DNA of 64,000 nucleotides from assembly GCF_014075995.1 (NCBI RefSeq), contig NZ_CP055153.1, positions 620,001-684,000 on the forward strand, given 5' to 3'. Shown here in pieces: positions 54,600 to 64,000 of this stretch. Source of the stretch: Adhaeribacter radiodurans. GTDB taxonomy: Bacteria; Bacteroidota; Bacteroidia; Cytophagales; Hymenobacteraceae. How positions within the stretch are numbered: position 1 is the stretch's first letter; each line of letters starts with the position of its first letter. The notes beneath the pieces were generated by a model, which saw only the letters and a list, made by a program, of their open reading frames with translations, did no database searches and was not told the DNA's origin. Made by a program: the position numbers and the translations under genes.

Positions 54600-56174
54600 A
54601 TGATTAAAAAGATTCTTCCGTTCGGATTTCTAATTCTAATTAGCCTGTGCCTGGTATTGCCTTCGCAAGGCCAAAGTGCCAGGAACCCGATTATTTTTGC
54701 GGATGTACCCGATATCTCCATTGTCCGGGTGGGGAAAACTTATTACATGAGTAGTACCACCATGCACCTGAGTCCGGGAGTTCCCATTATGAAATCGAAT
54801 GATCTGGTAAACTGGAAACTGGTAAATTATGCGTATGATACCTTGGCGAGTAAGGATGAACTAAATCTGGAAAACGGAAAAAGTACCTACGGCCGGGGTT
54901 CCTGGGCCAGCAGTCTGCGTTTCCACAACGGCACCTACTACGTTTCTACTTTTGCCCAAACTACGGGCAAAACGCATGTTTATTCCACCAAAAATATTGA
55001 AAAAGGACCTTGGAAGGCTGTTTCTTTTGCGCCTGCCTATCACGATAATTCTTTGTTCTTCGACGACGATGGCCGGGTTTATATGATCTATGGTGGTGGG
55101 CAACTTAAAATGGTAGAGCTAATTGCCGATGCTTCCGGGGTAAAACCGGGTACTACCGAACAAGTAATTATAGAGAATGCCAGTGCGCCTTCCGGCAGTG
55201 GCGGACTGCCCGCCGAAGGTTCGCAGTTATTCAAAATAAATGGCAAGTATTATCTGTTTAACATTACTTGGCCCAAAGGCGGCATGCGGACGGTAGTCAT
55301 ACATAGGGCCGATAAAATTACCGGTCCCTACGAAGGCCGAGTTGGTTTGCAGGATTTGGGAGTTGCGCAAGGGGGCTTAATTGATGATCCAAAAGGCAAC
55401 TGGTATGCTTATTTGTTCCGCGATTATGGGGCAATGGGGCGTATTCCGTACCTGGTGCCGGTAAAATGGGAAGACGGGTGGCCGGTTTTAGGCGTTAACG
55501 GCAAAGTGCCGGAAACGCTGAACTTACCACCCAGCAAAGGATTAATGCCCGGCATTGTGGCCTCCGATGAATTTACCCGGAAAGCAGGCGAGCCAGCCTT
55601 GCCTTTGGTTTGGCAGTGGAATCATAATCCGGATAATAAACTTTGGTCCATTAAAGAAAGGCCTGGGTTCCTGCGTCTGAAAACCGGAAGAATAGATACG
55701 TCATTTGTTCTAGCCCGGAATACCTTAACCCAACGTACTATTGGTCCGGTATCATCGGGCAGTACCGCCCTGGATGTGTCGCATTTAAAAGATGGGGACT
55801 TTGCCGGTCTCGGGCTACTGCAGAAAAATTATGGTTTGGTTGGCGTTAAAGTAAATGGTAACAGCAAAGCTATTGTCATGATAAATGCCAGTACGGGCAA
55901 ACCAGTGGAGGCCCATAGTATTCCGCTATCCCAGAAAACAGTTTATTTTAAAGCTGAATGCAATTTCACCGATAAAAAGGATGTTGCTCATTTCTTTTAT
56001 AGCCTCGACGGTAAATCATGGAAGCCCATTGGTACTCGATTAAAAATGGCTTACACCATCCCGCATTTTATGGGGTACCGGTTCGGGTTATTTACTTATG
56101 CTACCAAAAACGTGGGTGGCTACGCCGATTTCGATTTCTTTCATATCGCGGAAAAAATTTCCAGCAAAGATTAA
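54600..56174 (+). CDS. Secreted GH43-family glycosidase with C-terminal beta-sandwich
   Basis: This 524-residue secreted enzyme belongs to GH43, which holds beta-xylosidases and alpha-L-arabinofuranosidases. The ATG at 54600 starts a signal peptide (cleavage near residue 25, SQGQ); an in-frame TTG at 54579 is less likely. The five-blade propeller begins FADVPDISIVRVGKTYYM, with D38 the likely catalytic base, then HDNSLFFDDDGRVYMIYGGG (holding the pKa-modulating Asp) and a Glu in PAEGSQLFKINGKYY as probable acid. After about residue 325 a beta-sandwich follows (DEFTRKAGEPALPLVWQW onward), as in two-domain GH43 enzymes. The linkage is likely arabinosyl or xylosyl; precise specificity is open. 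Confidence 0.9.
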   Translation: MIKKILPFGFLILISLCLVLPSQGQSARNPIIFADVPDISIVRVGKTYYMSSTTMHLSPGVPIMKSNDLVNWKLVNYAYDTLASKDELNLENGKSTYGRGSWASSLRFHNGTYYVSTFAQTTGKTHVYSTKNIEKGPWKAVSFAPAYHDNSLFFDDDGRVYMIYGGGQLKMVELIADASGVKPGTTEQVIIENASAPSGSGGLPAEGSQLFKINGKYYLFNITWPKGGMRTVVIHRADKITGPYEGRVGLQDLGVAQGGLIDDPKGNWYAYLFRDYGAMGRIPYLVPVKWEDGWPVLGVNGKVPETLNLPPSKGLMPGIVASDEFTRKAGEPALPLVWQWNHNPDNKLWSIKERPGFLRLKTGRIDTSFVLARNTLTQRTIGPVSSGSTALDVSHLKDGDFAGLGLLQKNYGLVGVKVNGNSKAIVMINASTGKPVEAHSIPLSQKTVYFKAECNFTDKKDVAHFFYSLDGKSWKPIGTRLKMAYTIPHFMGYRFGLFTYATKNVGGYADFDFFHIAEKISSKD

Positions 56175-56251
56175 CTTCTTTTCAGTGTCAGGTTCTGCTA
56201 ATGTTCTTCATTAGTCTATAACATTCGCTTTAATCTAAGTTTTTAAATTTT

Positions 56252-58201
56252 ATGAAATTTTTACTGGTTTCCTGTTTAAGTATATGGTGTATGTTTATCT
56301 CTCTGAAAGGTGTTACACAAGATCTTACCGTAACTAGTCCGGATAAGCATTTAAAAGTGAGCATTCTGGTACAAGACGGGAGGCCGATATATACGGTAAG
56401 TTTTAAAGGCAAAATCCTGTTGGAGAATTCACCACTGGGGCTTACTACCAACGAAGGTGATTTTACCGCCGGCATGAAGTACCTGAACAAAGAAGAAAGT
56501 GCGGTAGACAAGAATTATACAGAAACCAAAATAAAGAAATCGCAGGTCCATTACGTGGCCAACAAACTTACCTGTACTTTCGAGAACGCCCAGCAAAAAA
56601 AGATTAGCGTGGTGTTTCAGGTGAGTAACAACAACGTTGCTTTCCGGTACGAACTGCCTACGTGGGGCGAGCGGTTTTCCTGCATCGTAGAAAAAGAAGC
56701 TACTGGGTTTAAGTTTCCAAATATTACAACAACCTTTCTCTCGGGTATGATGAACCCCATGACTGGTTTTGCCCGCACCGCTCCCAGTTACGAATCTAGT
56801 TATGAAGCCGATGCTCCCCTGGTGAAATCAACTCCACATCCGGAAGGATACATATTTCCGGGACTTTTCCGGGTTGGCACCAACGGGTGGGTGTTAGTTT
56901 CGGAAACAGGGGTAAGCAGTTTGTACTGTGCTTCGCATTTGAGTGAGGCTTCGAAAGATGGCATATATACAATAGCCTATCCTAACCCAAAGCAAAATAA
57001 TGGCTTCGGCAGTTCCGGAGCGGCTATTTCCCTACCGGGTGTTACCCCTTGGCGCACGATTACGGTAGGAGAAAACCTGAAACCGATTGTAGAAACTACC
57101 ATTCCGTTTGACGTAGTAGAGCCGTTATATGAACCTTCTCAGGCGTATAAATTCGGGCGTTCTACCTGGAGTTGGATTGTGTGGCAGGATAACAGCATGA
57201 ACTACGAAGATCAGGTAAAATACATTGATCTGGCCGCCGCACTTCAATACGAGTATATTTTAATGGATGCCTTATGGGATACCAAAGTGGGCAAAGACAA
57301 AATGAAAGATTTAATTAATTATGCCAAAACGAAAAAAGTAGATGTATTCTTGTGGTATAATTCTAACGGTCCGTTTAATGATGCCCCGCAAGGTCCCCGA
57401 AATAAAATGAATACCGCGGTGGAGCGCAAAAAAGAAATGAAATGGCTCCGGGAAGTAGGGGTAAAAGGTTTAAAAGTGGATTTTTTCGGCGGCGACAAGC
57501 AGGAGACCATGCGCTTGTACGAAGACATTCTTTCGGATGCCAATGATTACGGCCTGATGATTATATTTCATGGTACTACTTTGCCCCGCGGTTGGGAACG
57601 GATGTACCCGAACTTTGTGGGCAGCGAAGCGGTACTGGCTTCAGAAATGCTGATCTTTTCCCAGAATATTCGCGAAGCCGAAGCTTTTAACGCTACCTTA
57701 CACCCTTTTATCCGCAATGCAGTAGGCAGTATGGAATTTGGCGGGGTATTACTAAATAAATATCTCGTAAAAAGTAACGAAGGCCGGAATAAACGACTTA
57801 CTACAGATATTTTTCAGTTAGCCACGGCGGTTTTATTTCAGAATCCTATGCAAATATTTGGCCTCACGCCCAATAATTTAACCGATGTGCCGGCTTTTGA
57901 AATAGAGTTCATGAAGCAGATACCCACCACCTGGGACGAAACGGTTTACCTAGATGGTTACCCCGGCAAGTACTGCGTCATTGCGCGTCGGCATGGCGAG
58001 CAATGGTACGTGGCCGGCGTAAATGCCACCAAAGATCCGCTGAAACTAAAGTTGAATTTACCGATGCTGGCTGGTAAGAAAGTTAATTTTCATAACGACA
58101 ACAGCAGTAAAGTGCCTTACAACAAAGATATTAATATTAAGAAAAATGGCATAGTGGAGGTTGAGATACAACCAAACGGCGGAGTAATTTTAAAAAATTA
58201 A
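56252..58201 (+). CDS. Secreted GH97-family alpha-glycosidase (retaining type)
   Basis: This 649-residue secreted enzyme has a signal peptide (about 1-22), an N-terminal beta-sandwich (about 25-280), a TIM barrel (about 290-550) and a C-terminal beta domain, the GH97 plan. Near WSWIVWQDNSMNYEDQVKYIDLAA the barrel begins. D410 in GLKVDFFGGD is placed as the nucleophile of the retaining branch (alpha-galactosidase-like BtGH97b), whereas the inverting SusB branch has a Glu at a different site. E459 in VGSEAVLAS is a candidate acid/base or calcium-binding residue. It therefore probably releases alpha-galactose or a related sugar rather than glucose. It follows the GH43 gene by 77 bases. Confidence 0.9.
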   Translation: MKFLLVSCLSIWCMFISLKGVTQDLTVTSPDKHLKVSILVQDGRPIYTVSFKGKILLENSPLGLTTNEGDFTAGMKYLNKEESAVDKNYTETKIKKSQVHYVANKLTCTFENAQQKKISVVFQVSNNNVAFRYELPTWGERFSCIVEKEATGFKFPNITTTFLSGMMNPMTGFARTAPSYESSYEADAPLVKSTPHPEGYIFPGLFRVGTNGWVLVSETGVSSLYCASHLSEASKDGIYTIAYPNPKQNNGFGSSGAAISLPGVTPWRTITVGENLKPIVETTIPFDVVEPLYEPSQAYKFGRSTWSWIVWQDNSMNYEDQVKYIDLAAALQYEYILMDALWDTKVGKDKMKDLINYAKTKKVDVFLWYNSNGPFNDAPQGPRNKMNTAVERKKEMKWLREVGVKGLKVDFFGGDKQETMRLYEDILSDANDYGLMIIFHGTTLPRGWERMYPNFVGSEAVLASEMLIFSQNIREAEAFNATLHPFIRNAVGSMEFGGVLLNKYLVKSNEGRNKRLTTDIFQLATAVLFQNPMQIFGLTPNNLTDVPAFEIEFMKQIPTTWDETVYLDGYPGKYCVIARRHGEQWYVAGVNATKDPLKLKLNLPMLAGKKVNFHNDNSSKVPYNKDINIKKNGIVEVEIQPNGGVILKN

Positions 58202-58373
58202 GCTTATCCTAGGATAGATCTCGCTGTTAAAAAAAAATCAAATGCTTATTTAGACAATTTTAGCTGATATATTCTGAAATTTATGCATATAAGCTTTATT
58301 AAAAACTAAGATTTTGGTTTTACAGGATCAACTATTTTAAGTATTTAGATGGCAATAATATATTAATAGAAAA
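58202..58373. other. Spacer after GH97, AT-rich
   Basis: A perfect 12-base palindrome, TATCCTAGGATA, lies at 58205-58216 a few bases after the GH97 stop. From about 58303 a frame reads on toward the next gene (ending in YLDGNNILIEN) and may be a lost 5' part of it. Confidence 0.35.
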
Positions 58374-58820
58374 TTGATTTTTGCAATAGCTCAATATACA
58401 GGTTTGTCAAAGGGACAGACTCATTGGATTGCTAATTTATCCGATGATATAGATTTTTTTTTTAAGAGTAGAACTTACGGCTCAGACTTGAGTGAGCTTT
58501 ATATTGGGCTAATTACCGTTAAGCCTGAGTTTGACCAGTTTTTTAAAAAACGAAGACCTAGATATCGTCTCGGAGAAAAAACTTCGATTGTTGATGGAAT
58601 AATCATAAAATCAAATAATTGTGCTGAAATTGATGTTAAAATTGAACATGCAGAAATATCCAAACTTGATAAGGGAAAATTGGTCGAGAGAGTCTGTGAA
58701 GCAATTTTAGCTGAATGTGCTAGTTTAACGCGCTTGTATAAGCTGAAGGACTTTGATTATATTGCTTTTAAGGCCGCCTTTGAAAACTATTTGATTGAGC
58801 AATCCTATATTAAAAGATAA
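58374..58820 (+). CDS. Uncharacterised protein, possibly 5'-frameshifted; weak likeness to immunity proteins
   Basis: The frame starts at TTG 58374 and gives 148 residues; no ATG is available in frame. Just upstream another frame (YFKYLDGNNILIE, from about 58333) would join it smoothly as IEKLIFAIAQY if one A were added in the A-run at 58370, so the gene may have a 5' frameshift. The sequence has alternating strands and a C-terminal helix (ERVCEAILAECASL). It is more AT-rich than the glycosidase genes around it and has no signal peptide. General layout recalls small polymorphic-toxin immunity proteins (such as Imm44-like), but I could not confirm this and see no toxin nearby. It looks foreign to the locus. 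Confidence 0.5.
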   Translation: MIFAIAQYTGLSKGQTHWIANLSDDIDFFFKSRTYGSDLSELYIGLITVKPEFDQFFKKRRPRYRLGEKTSIVDGIIIKSNNCAEIDVKIEHAEISKLDKGKLVERVCEAILAECASLTRLYKLKDFDYIAFKAAFENYLIEQSYIKR

Positions 58821-59464
58821 ATATTTTTGCCAACTACACCTATTCGGCCCCGCCGCTGGATAATCAAGTCTGAATTATCTTGTTTCAACCTTAGTTAAAT
58901 CGACTGGTTTTTTCCAAGTAATTGATTGTTGTTTTAAGTTTTTTGACTCTCCTAGTAAGTAGTTATAAGTCGGTCGGCTCATTTAACACATTAATCTGGT
59001 GAACCAAAGTCTGGTTTTACAGTCAGATTATCAGCTCCTCATGGCGAAGAAATTTAATTTCTTAAAAGTTTTTGTTTTTTCAATTTTAATTGTAGTTTTC
59101 ACACTTGTTAATAATTTAATTCTTCGGAATTAAAAAATTTTTGCCTCTTTTTATAATTGTTGTTTTAACACTTTAAGCAAAAGATAATTTTTATTCTGAA
59201 GTGGTTTAAACAGGCTGAATCCATAGGTAAAAGCATGTTCCGGTTTTGAAATAATGCAGGAAAATGATGCTGGATTCCCAATAAACTATTTGCCTGTATA
59301 ATCCGGGCTATGATTTAGTAACTACCTAAAACCTAGCTGGGAGGCAAAAGCCTTAACCAGCTGCTTAAAGTTCTTCGGTGGTGCAAACGGAGTAGGGGAG
59401 ATTATCCGGAGTAAACGAATTTTTTAAATTCTATTAATACCTAAATACTTCACGTGTAATCCTT
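58821..59464. other. Long AT-rich intergenic stretch with one hairpin
   Basis: These 644 bases hold no gene I can support. At 59115-59134 TTTAATTC and GAATTAAA pair around a TTCG loop; a T-run follows only after four more A residues, so it is at best a weak terminator. The last 250 bases should contain the promoter of the GH95 gene. Confidence 0.45.
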
Positions 59465-61936
59465 ATGCGAAGAATACTTTTGGTCTTTTTGTTATTAAGT
59501 ACTTTACCTAGCTTTTCCCAGATTAAACCGGGTTTAAAACTATGGTACAAAATTCCGTCCGGTACCACCTGGGAAAACGCCTTACCTATTGGGAATGGCC
59601 GGTTAGGAGCAATGGTATACGGCAACGTAGAGAAAGAAATTATTCAGCTCAATGAACATACCGTTTGGAGCGGTAGCCCGAACCGGAACGATAATCCCAT
59701 GGCGCTTGATTCCTTAGCCCGGATACGCCAGCTTATTTTTGCCGGTAAACAGAAAGAAGCCGAAAAAATAGCTAACCAAGCCATTATCACTAAGAAATCG
59801 CACGGGCAAATGTTTCAGCCGGTGGGTAATCTGCAATTAGCTTTCAGCGGCCACGACACTTATACCAATTACTACCGAGAGCTGGATATTGAAAAAGCCT
59901 TAACCAAAACTTCTTATACCGTAAACGGGATAACCTATACCCGCGAAGCCTTGGCCTCTTTCACGGACCGGGTAGTAATGATGCGTTTAACGGCCAGTAA
60001 ACCCGGTAGTATTTCGTTCAATGCTTCTTTCACCAAGCCCCTGCCCAAAACAACGGTTCAGACTACCGCTGCTAAAGAATTAACCATCTCGGGTACCACC
60101 ATGGAACACGAAGCGGTGAAAGGTTTGGTAAATTTTAAAGGCATTGCTAAAATTAAATTAGAGGGCGGAGCACTCACGGCCAATGATACTTCGCTGATTA
60201 TCAAAAATGCCAATTCCGCCACCATATACATTTCCATTGCCACCAACTTTAATAATTACCACGATGTAAGCGGCAATGCCGATAAAAGAGCCGCCGATTA
60301 TTTAAATAAAGCCTATCCAAAATCTTACGCTGCTATTTTACCGGCTCATACTGCCGCATATCAAAAATATTTTAACCGGGTTAAACTCGACCTAGGTAGC
60401 ACTGCTTCGGCTAATTTGCCCACCGACGAACGGCTACAACAATTTGCCACCGGCAATGACCCGCAGTTGGTAACTTTGTATTACCAGTATGGCCGGTATT
60501 TACTAATTTCTTCGTCGCAGCCGGGTGGGCAGGCGGCTAACCTGCAGGGCATCTGGAATAATAAAGTAAAACCACCCTGGGATAGTAAATACACCATTAA
60601 CATCAACGCCCAGATGAATTACTGGCCCGCCGAAAAAACCAACTTATCGGAACTGCACGAACCCTTCCTGCAACTGGTGAAAGATTTAGCCGTTACGGGC
60701 CGGCAAACTGCCAAAGACATGTACGGGGCGAGGGGATGGGCAGCTCACCATAATACGGATATTTGGCGGACAACCGGAGCCGTAGATGGGGCAACCTGGG
60801 GAATCTGGAACGGAGCCGGCGGCTGGACCAGCCAGCATTTGTGGGAACATTACTTGTATAACGGCGACAAAGCTTTCTTGGCTTCGGTGTACCCGGTTTT
60901 AAAAGAAGCGTCTACTTTTTATGTTGATTTTTTAATCGAACACCCCACTAAAAAATGGCTGGTAATCAATCCGGATATGTCGCCGGAAAATGCCCCGGCT
61001 GCCCACCAGAACTCATCTCTGGATGCCGGTACCACCATGACCAACCAGATTGTGTTTGACATATTTAGCACGACCATTAAAGCGGCCGAAATTTTAAAAA
61101 AAGACGTTGCTTTTGCGGATACTTTAAAACAAATGCGGAAACGCTTGCCCCCGATGCAGGTCGGGCAGCACGGGCAGTTGCAGGAGTGGTTGGATGATAT
61201 TGATGACCCGAAAGATAACCACCGGCATATTTCGCATTTATACGGGTTGTTCCCGTCCAACCAAATTTCGCCGTACCGCACCCCCCAATTATACAGTGCG
61301 GCCAAAACTACTTTAACGCATCGCGGCGATATTTCAACCGGCTGGAGCATGGGTTGGAAAGTAAACTGGTGGGCCCGCATGCTGGACGGCAACCATGCCT
61401 ATAAATTAATTCAGGCGCAGCTTTCGCCGGTAAAGATAAGTCAGAGACAATTTGGGGAAGGCGGCGGTTCTTATAATAATTTGTTTGATGCCCACCCACC
61501 CTTTCAAATCGACGGCAATTTTGGTTGCACCTCAGGTATTACCGAAATGCTAATGCAAAGCGCCGACGGAGCCGTGCATTTACTGCCAGCCTTACCCGAT
61601 GTATGGCAAGCCAGCGGCAGCATCAGCGGTTTGCGGGCTATAGGCGGTTTTGAAATCGAGAGTCTGCAATGGAAAAATGGCAAAGTGGTGAAAGCCGTTA
61701 TTAAATCAAAGCTAGGTGGTAATCTGAGATTGCGGGTTCCAAATACCGTCGCTTTAGCGGGAGGCTCCTTGAAAAAGGGCACCGGCACCAATCCCAATTC
61801 TTTTTACCAGGTAGAGGAAACCCCGACTGCTTTGGTATCTGGTAAGGCCACTATTACGCCGGTGAATTTGAAAGAAACCATAGTGTACGATGTGCCCACG
61901 CAAGCTGGTAAAACTTATACGCTGACGGCACTATAA
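59465..61936 (+). CDS. Secreted GH95-family glycosidase (alpha-L-fucosidase/alpha-L-galactosidase)
   Basis: This 823-residue secreted enzyme has a signal peptide (about 1-18, PSFSQ) and the GH95 plan: an N-terminal beta-sandwich opening [27 protein letters not shown], a linker, and an (alpha/alpha)6 barrel. Conserved active-site pieces are [12 protein letters not shown] (the two catalytic Asn residues), [10 protein letters not shown] (the acid Glu) and [16 protein letters not shown] (the conserved Asp). All are intact. GH95 acts by inversion on alpha-1,2-fucosyl or alpha-L-galactosyl ends, found in xyloglucan and in rhamnogalacturonan II. With GH43 and GH97 neighbours a plant side chain is the likely target. 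The ATG at 59465 is well placed. Confidence 0.94.
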   Translation: MRRILLVFLLLSTLPSFSQIKPGLKLWYKIPSGTTWENALPIGNGRLGAMVYGNVEKEIIQLNEHTVWSGSPNRNDNPMALDSLARIRQLIFAGKQKEAEKIANQAIITKKSHGQMFQPVGNLQLAFSGHDTYTNYYRELDIEKALTKTSYTVNGITYTREALASFTDRVVMMRLTASKPGSISFNASFTKPLPKTTVQTTAAKELTISGTTMEHEAVKGLVNFKGIAKIKLEGGALTANDTSLIIKNANSATIYISIATNFNNYHDVSGNADKRAADYLNKAYPKSYAAILPAHTAAYQKYFNRVKLDLGSTASANLPTDERLQQFATGNDPQLVTLYYQYGRYLLISSSQPGGQAANLQGIWNNKVKPPWDSKYTININAQMNYWPAEKTNLSELHEPFLQLVKDLAVTGRQTAKDMYGARGWAAHHNTDIWRTTGAVDGATWGIWNGAGGWTSQHLWEHYLYNGDKAFLASVYPVLKEASTFYVDFLIEHPTKKWLVINPDMSPENAPAAHQNSSLDAGTTMTNQIVFDIFSTTIKAAEILKKDVAFADTLKQMRKRLPPMQVGQHGQLQEWLDDIDDPKDNHRHISHLYGLFPSNQISPYRTPQLYSAAKTTLTHRGDISTGWSMGWKVNWWARMLDGNHAYKLIQAQLSPVKISQRQFGEGGGSYNNLFDAHPPFQIDGNFGCTSGITEMLMQSADGAVHLLPALPDVWQASGSISGLRAIGGFEIESLQWKNGKVVKAVIKSKLGGNLRLRVPNTVALAGGSLKKGTGTNPNSFYQVEETPTALVSGKATITPVNLKETIVYDVPTQAGKTYTLTAL

Positions 61937-62075
61937 CATTTAAAATTTTAAAAATTCAGGTTTTACAAGTGCTTGCAAGGATAGCCATTCTAGTACAGCA
62001 TATAGATAAATTACTAAAATCCTGAATCCAAATAATTTAAGATACACATTGCCCCAAAAAGAATAAAAATCAATA

Positions 62076-63821
62076 ATGAAAGAATACTGCTTTACCTTTG
62101 CTTTGCTGCCCAAGCGAGCCTTATTCGTAATACTGGCTACTGTTTTATTAGCTTCTTCCGCATCGGCGCAAGGGACCAAGAAGGTCGCCAAAGATGCCCC
62201 GGTTTTCTCGCAGTTTTATTACAAGGGCGATGACCAGATTTACAAAGAAAACCCGTTGCAACCCGATGAGTTTTATACCCCTATTTTGCAGGGATGTTAT
62301 CCGGACCCCAGCATTGTGCGCAAGGGAAAAGATTATTACCTGGTAAATTCTTCTTTCGCCATGTTTCCGGGAGTGCCGATTTTTCACTCCAACGATTTAG
62401 TAAATTGGAAACAAATCGGCCACGTACTGGACCGGACTTCCCAGTTAAAAGTAGAGACTTCGGGTATTTCGGCCGGTGTGTATGCACCCGATATTAAGTA
62501 CAATAAAAACAACGACACCTTTTACATGATTACCACTCAGTTCTCCGGAGGCATGGGCAATATTGTAGTAAAGACCAAAGACCCGGCGAAAGGCTGGAGC
62601 GACCCGGTGAAATTGCAGTTTAACGGCATTGACCCTTCGTTATTTTTTGAAGATAACGGTAAAGCTTACGTGGTACACAACGATGCGCCGCCCAAAGGTA
62701 CGGAACAGTACGAAGGTCACAGGGTTATTAAAATCTGGGAGTACGATGTACAAAATGATAAAGTAGTACCCGGCACCGACAAAATTATTGTGAACGGCGG
62801 TACTGATATTACCCAAAAACCCATTTGGATTGAAGCGCCGCATATTTACAAGAAAAATAACCGCTACTACCTAATGTGTGCCCAAGGCGGTACCGGCGAT
62901 AACCACACCGAAGTAATTTTTTCCAGTGACAATGTTATGGGGCCTTACGAACCGGCTAAAAACAACCCGATTCTTACGCAGCGGTATTTCCCGAAGAACC
63001 GGCCGAACAAAATGGATTGGACCGGTCACGCCGATTTAACCGAAGGGCCTGATGGGAGATATTACGCCGTATTTTTAGGTATCCGGCCCAACGAAAAAGA
63101 TCGCGTAAACGCCGGTCGTGAAACCTTTATATTGCCCGTAGATTGGAGTGGCGAGTTCCCGGTATTTGAAAACGGACTGGTGCCTTTAAAACCTAAATTA
63201 AAGGTTCCAGCCGGCGTTAAAAACCAAACCGGTCAAAGCGGTTTCTTCCCGAACGGCAACTTTACATTTACCGACAACTTTACCGCTAAAACCCTGGATT
63301 ACCGCTGGATTGGTATGCGCGGTCCGCGGGAGGAGTTTGTTAGTACCAGCAAAAACGGCTTACAGATTATGCCTTTTGCCAAAAGCATTAAAGAAGTAGC
63401 GCCTATCTCTGCGCTGTGGCATCGGCAGCAACACAATGCCTTTACAGCCAATGTTACCCTGAAATATGCCCCAAAATCGGAAAAAGATTTGGCCGGATTG
63501 GCATGTTACCAAAGCGAGAAATTTAATTACGTGTTCGGCCTTACCAAGAAAGGCAACGATAGCTACCTGGTTTTAGCCCGCACCGAAAAAGGAAATACCA
63601 CCGTGCTGGCCAGCGAAAAAGTAGATACCCGCAAACCGGTTCAATTACAGGTAGTGGCGCAAGGCGATGCATATCAGTTTCAATACAGCACCGACAATTC
63701 AAATTTCAAAAATATCGGTGGTACCGTTTCTGGCGACATTCTTTCTACTAACGTAGCCGGTGGGTTTACCGGATCGCTGATCGGGTTGTACGCCACGTCT
63801 GTCAACGATATTCAGCCATAA
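62076..63821 (+). CDS. Secreted GH43-family beta-xylosidase/arabinofuranosidase with C-terminal domain
   Basis: This 581-residue secreted enzyme has a signal peptide (cleavage after about residue 31, ASAQ). The propeller's three catalytic residues can be placed: base D77 in CYPDPSI, modulator D186 in GIDPSLF and acid E253 in WIEAPHIY. After about residue 385 a C-terminal beta-sandwich begins (FTFTDNFTAKTLDYRW) and runs to the end, as in the beta-xylosidase type with a DUF1349-like or GH43_C2 domain. It is more like typical xylosidase/arabinanase members than the GH43 at 54600. The next gene starts 32 bases after the stop, so they are probably cotranscribed. Confidence 0.93.
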   Translation: MKEYCFTFALLPKRALFVILATVLLASSASAQGTKKVAKDAPVFSQFYYKGDDQIYKENPLQPDEFYTPILQGCYPDPSIVRKGKDYYLVNSSFAMFPGVPIFHSNDLVNWKQIGHVLDRTSQLKVETSGISAGVYAPDIKYNKNNDTFYMITTQFSGGMGNIVVKTKDPAKGWSDPVKLQFNGIDPSLFFEDNGKAYVVHNDAPPKGTEQYEGHRVIKIWEYDVQNDKVVPGTDKIIVNGGTDITQKPIWIEAPHIYKKNNRYYLMCAQGGTGDNHTEVIFSSDNVMGPYEPAKNNPILTQRYFPKNRPNKMDWTGHADLTEGPDGRYYAVFLGIRPNEKDRVNAGRETFILPVDWSGEFPVFENGLVPLKPKLKVPAGVKNQTGQSGFFPNGNFTFTDNFTAKTLDYRWIGMRGPREEFVSTSKNGLQIMPFAKSIKEVAPISALWHRQQHNAFTANVTLKYAPKSEKDLAGLACYQSEKFNYVFGLTKKGNDSYLVLARTEKGNTTVLASEKVDTRKPVQLQVVAQGDAYQFQYSTDNSNFKNIGGTVSGDILSTNVAGGFTGSLIGLYATSVNDIQP

Positions 63822-63853
63822 ATCATAATACGTCCACTTTTAAATCATAACCC

Positions 63854-64000
63854 ATGAAAATTAAAATTTTAGCAAGCTTAGTTGCCGCTGCCTTCACCAG
63901 TAGCTTGGCGTTGGCGCAAGGCCAGGCGGCCGTAAAAGAAGATTTTAAACCGTCTGCTTTTAACCAGCCCTTCCAGGATTATCCCCAGGTAAACTCCCAG
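63854..64000 (+). CDS. Secreted protein, 3' end beyond window; probable CE1-type esterase
   Basis: Only 49 residues are visible. They begin with a signal peptide (MKIKILASLVAAAFTSSLAL, cleavage near residue 21, ALAQ) and continue to AFNQPFQDYPQVNSQ. The NQPxxxYPQVNS pattern is common at the start of secreted esterases with a CBM48-like domain before a CE1 (feruloyl/acetyl esterase) domain in Bacteroidota. That reading rests on recall of a short motif and is tentative. It lies 32 bases after the GH43 gene. Confidence 0.6.
   Translation, partial: MKIKILASLVAAAFTSSLALAQGQAAVKEDFKPSAFNQPFQDYPQVNSQ

Noticed and set aside
58205-58216. Perfect 12-base palindrome TATCCTAGGATA after the GH97 stop
   Set aside because: It is short, has no loop or T-tract suited to a terminator, and occurs once. 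Chance or a protein site are both possible.
59115-59134. Hairpin TTTAATTC-TTCG-GAATTAAA in the long spacer before GH95
   Set aside because: The stem is almost all A-T pairs and the T-run is displaced by A residues, and no gene ends close by. Too weak to call a terminator.

Overview
The window is from a Bacteroidota bacterium, most like the Cytophagales/Hymenobacteraceae group (an Adhaeribacter-like genome is an inference, not proven here). The signs are two SusC/SusD pairs, a hybrid two-component system (sensor, kinase, receiver and AraC domains in one protein), many secreted or lipoprotein glycosidases, AT-rich spacers and few recognisable Shine-Dalgarno sequences. No rRNA, tRNA or CRISPR array was seen.

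Region 1 (1-34608) is a pectin (homogalacturonan) utilisation locus. It begins inside a pectin methylesterase. SusC/SusD pair 1, the hybrid sensor and SusC/SusD pair 2 follow. Next are a VOC protein and a catabolic run on the + strand: kduD, kduI, a GH105 unsaturated uronyl hydrolase fused to a C-terminal domain, uxaB, uxaA, uxaC, a hexuronate MFS transporter and a class I fructose-1,6-bisphosphatase. A divergent LacI-type regulator comes next, then a CE12-type acetylesterase, a second pectin methylesterase and a GH28 polygalacturonase. In outline, esterases strip methyl and acetyl groups, GH28 cuts the chain, SusCD pairs import oligomers and GH105 releases unsaturated ends. KduI/KduD and UxaC/UxaB/UxaA both lead to 2-keto-3-deoxygluconate, and Fbp supports gluconeogenesis. 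KDG kinase, KDPG aldolase and a pectate lyase are not in the window. Three copies of one palindrome-like site (11859, 17702, 30795) lie upstream of susC2, upstream of kduD and between lacI and the acetylesterase; this looks like the operator set of the local LacI regulator.

Region 2 (about 34.8-52.8 kb) is different in content. A decayed IS982-family element lies at its left end, and decayed IS110 transposase and tyrosine recombinase pieces lie at its right end. Between them are a kinase-fold-like protein facing a HAD phosphatase, a voltage-sensor-type ion channel with an unusual pore, an AI-2E family transporter, a DUF1622 protein, a sulfotransferase, a TPR-adenylate cyclase, a K+ channel with two RCK modules, a CPA1 Na+/H+ antiporter, a degenerate M23 protein and several unknown membrane or soluble proteins. 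Ion and membrane homeostasis is the common theme.

Region 3 (53.0-64.0 kb) returns to polysaccharide degradation: an SGNH acetylesterase, a secreted VOC protein, two GH43 enzymes, a GH97, a GH95 and the start of a secreted protein that is probably an esterase. It has no SusCD pair of its own here. An orphan AT-rich gene sits at 58374-58820.

Non-coding structure worth noting: a GC-rich structured repeat in two inverted copies (about 1024-1138 and 28264-28392), a 29-nt-arm inverted repeat that ends right before the hybrid sensor start codon, and clear terminators at 6991 and 40255.
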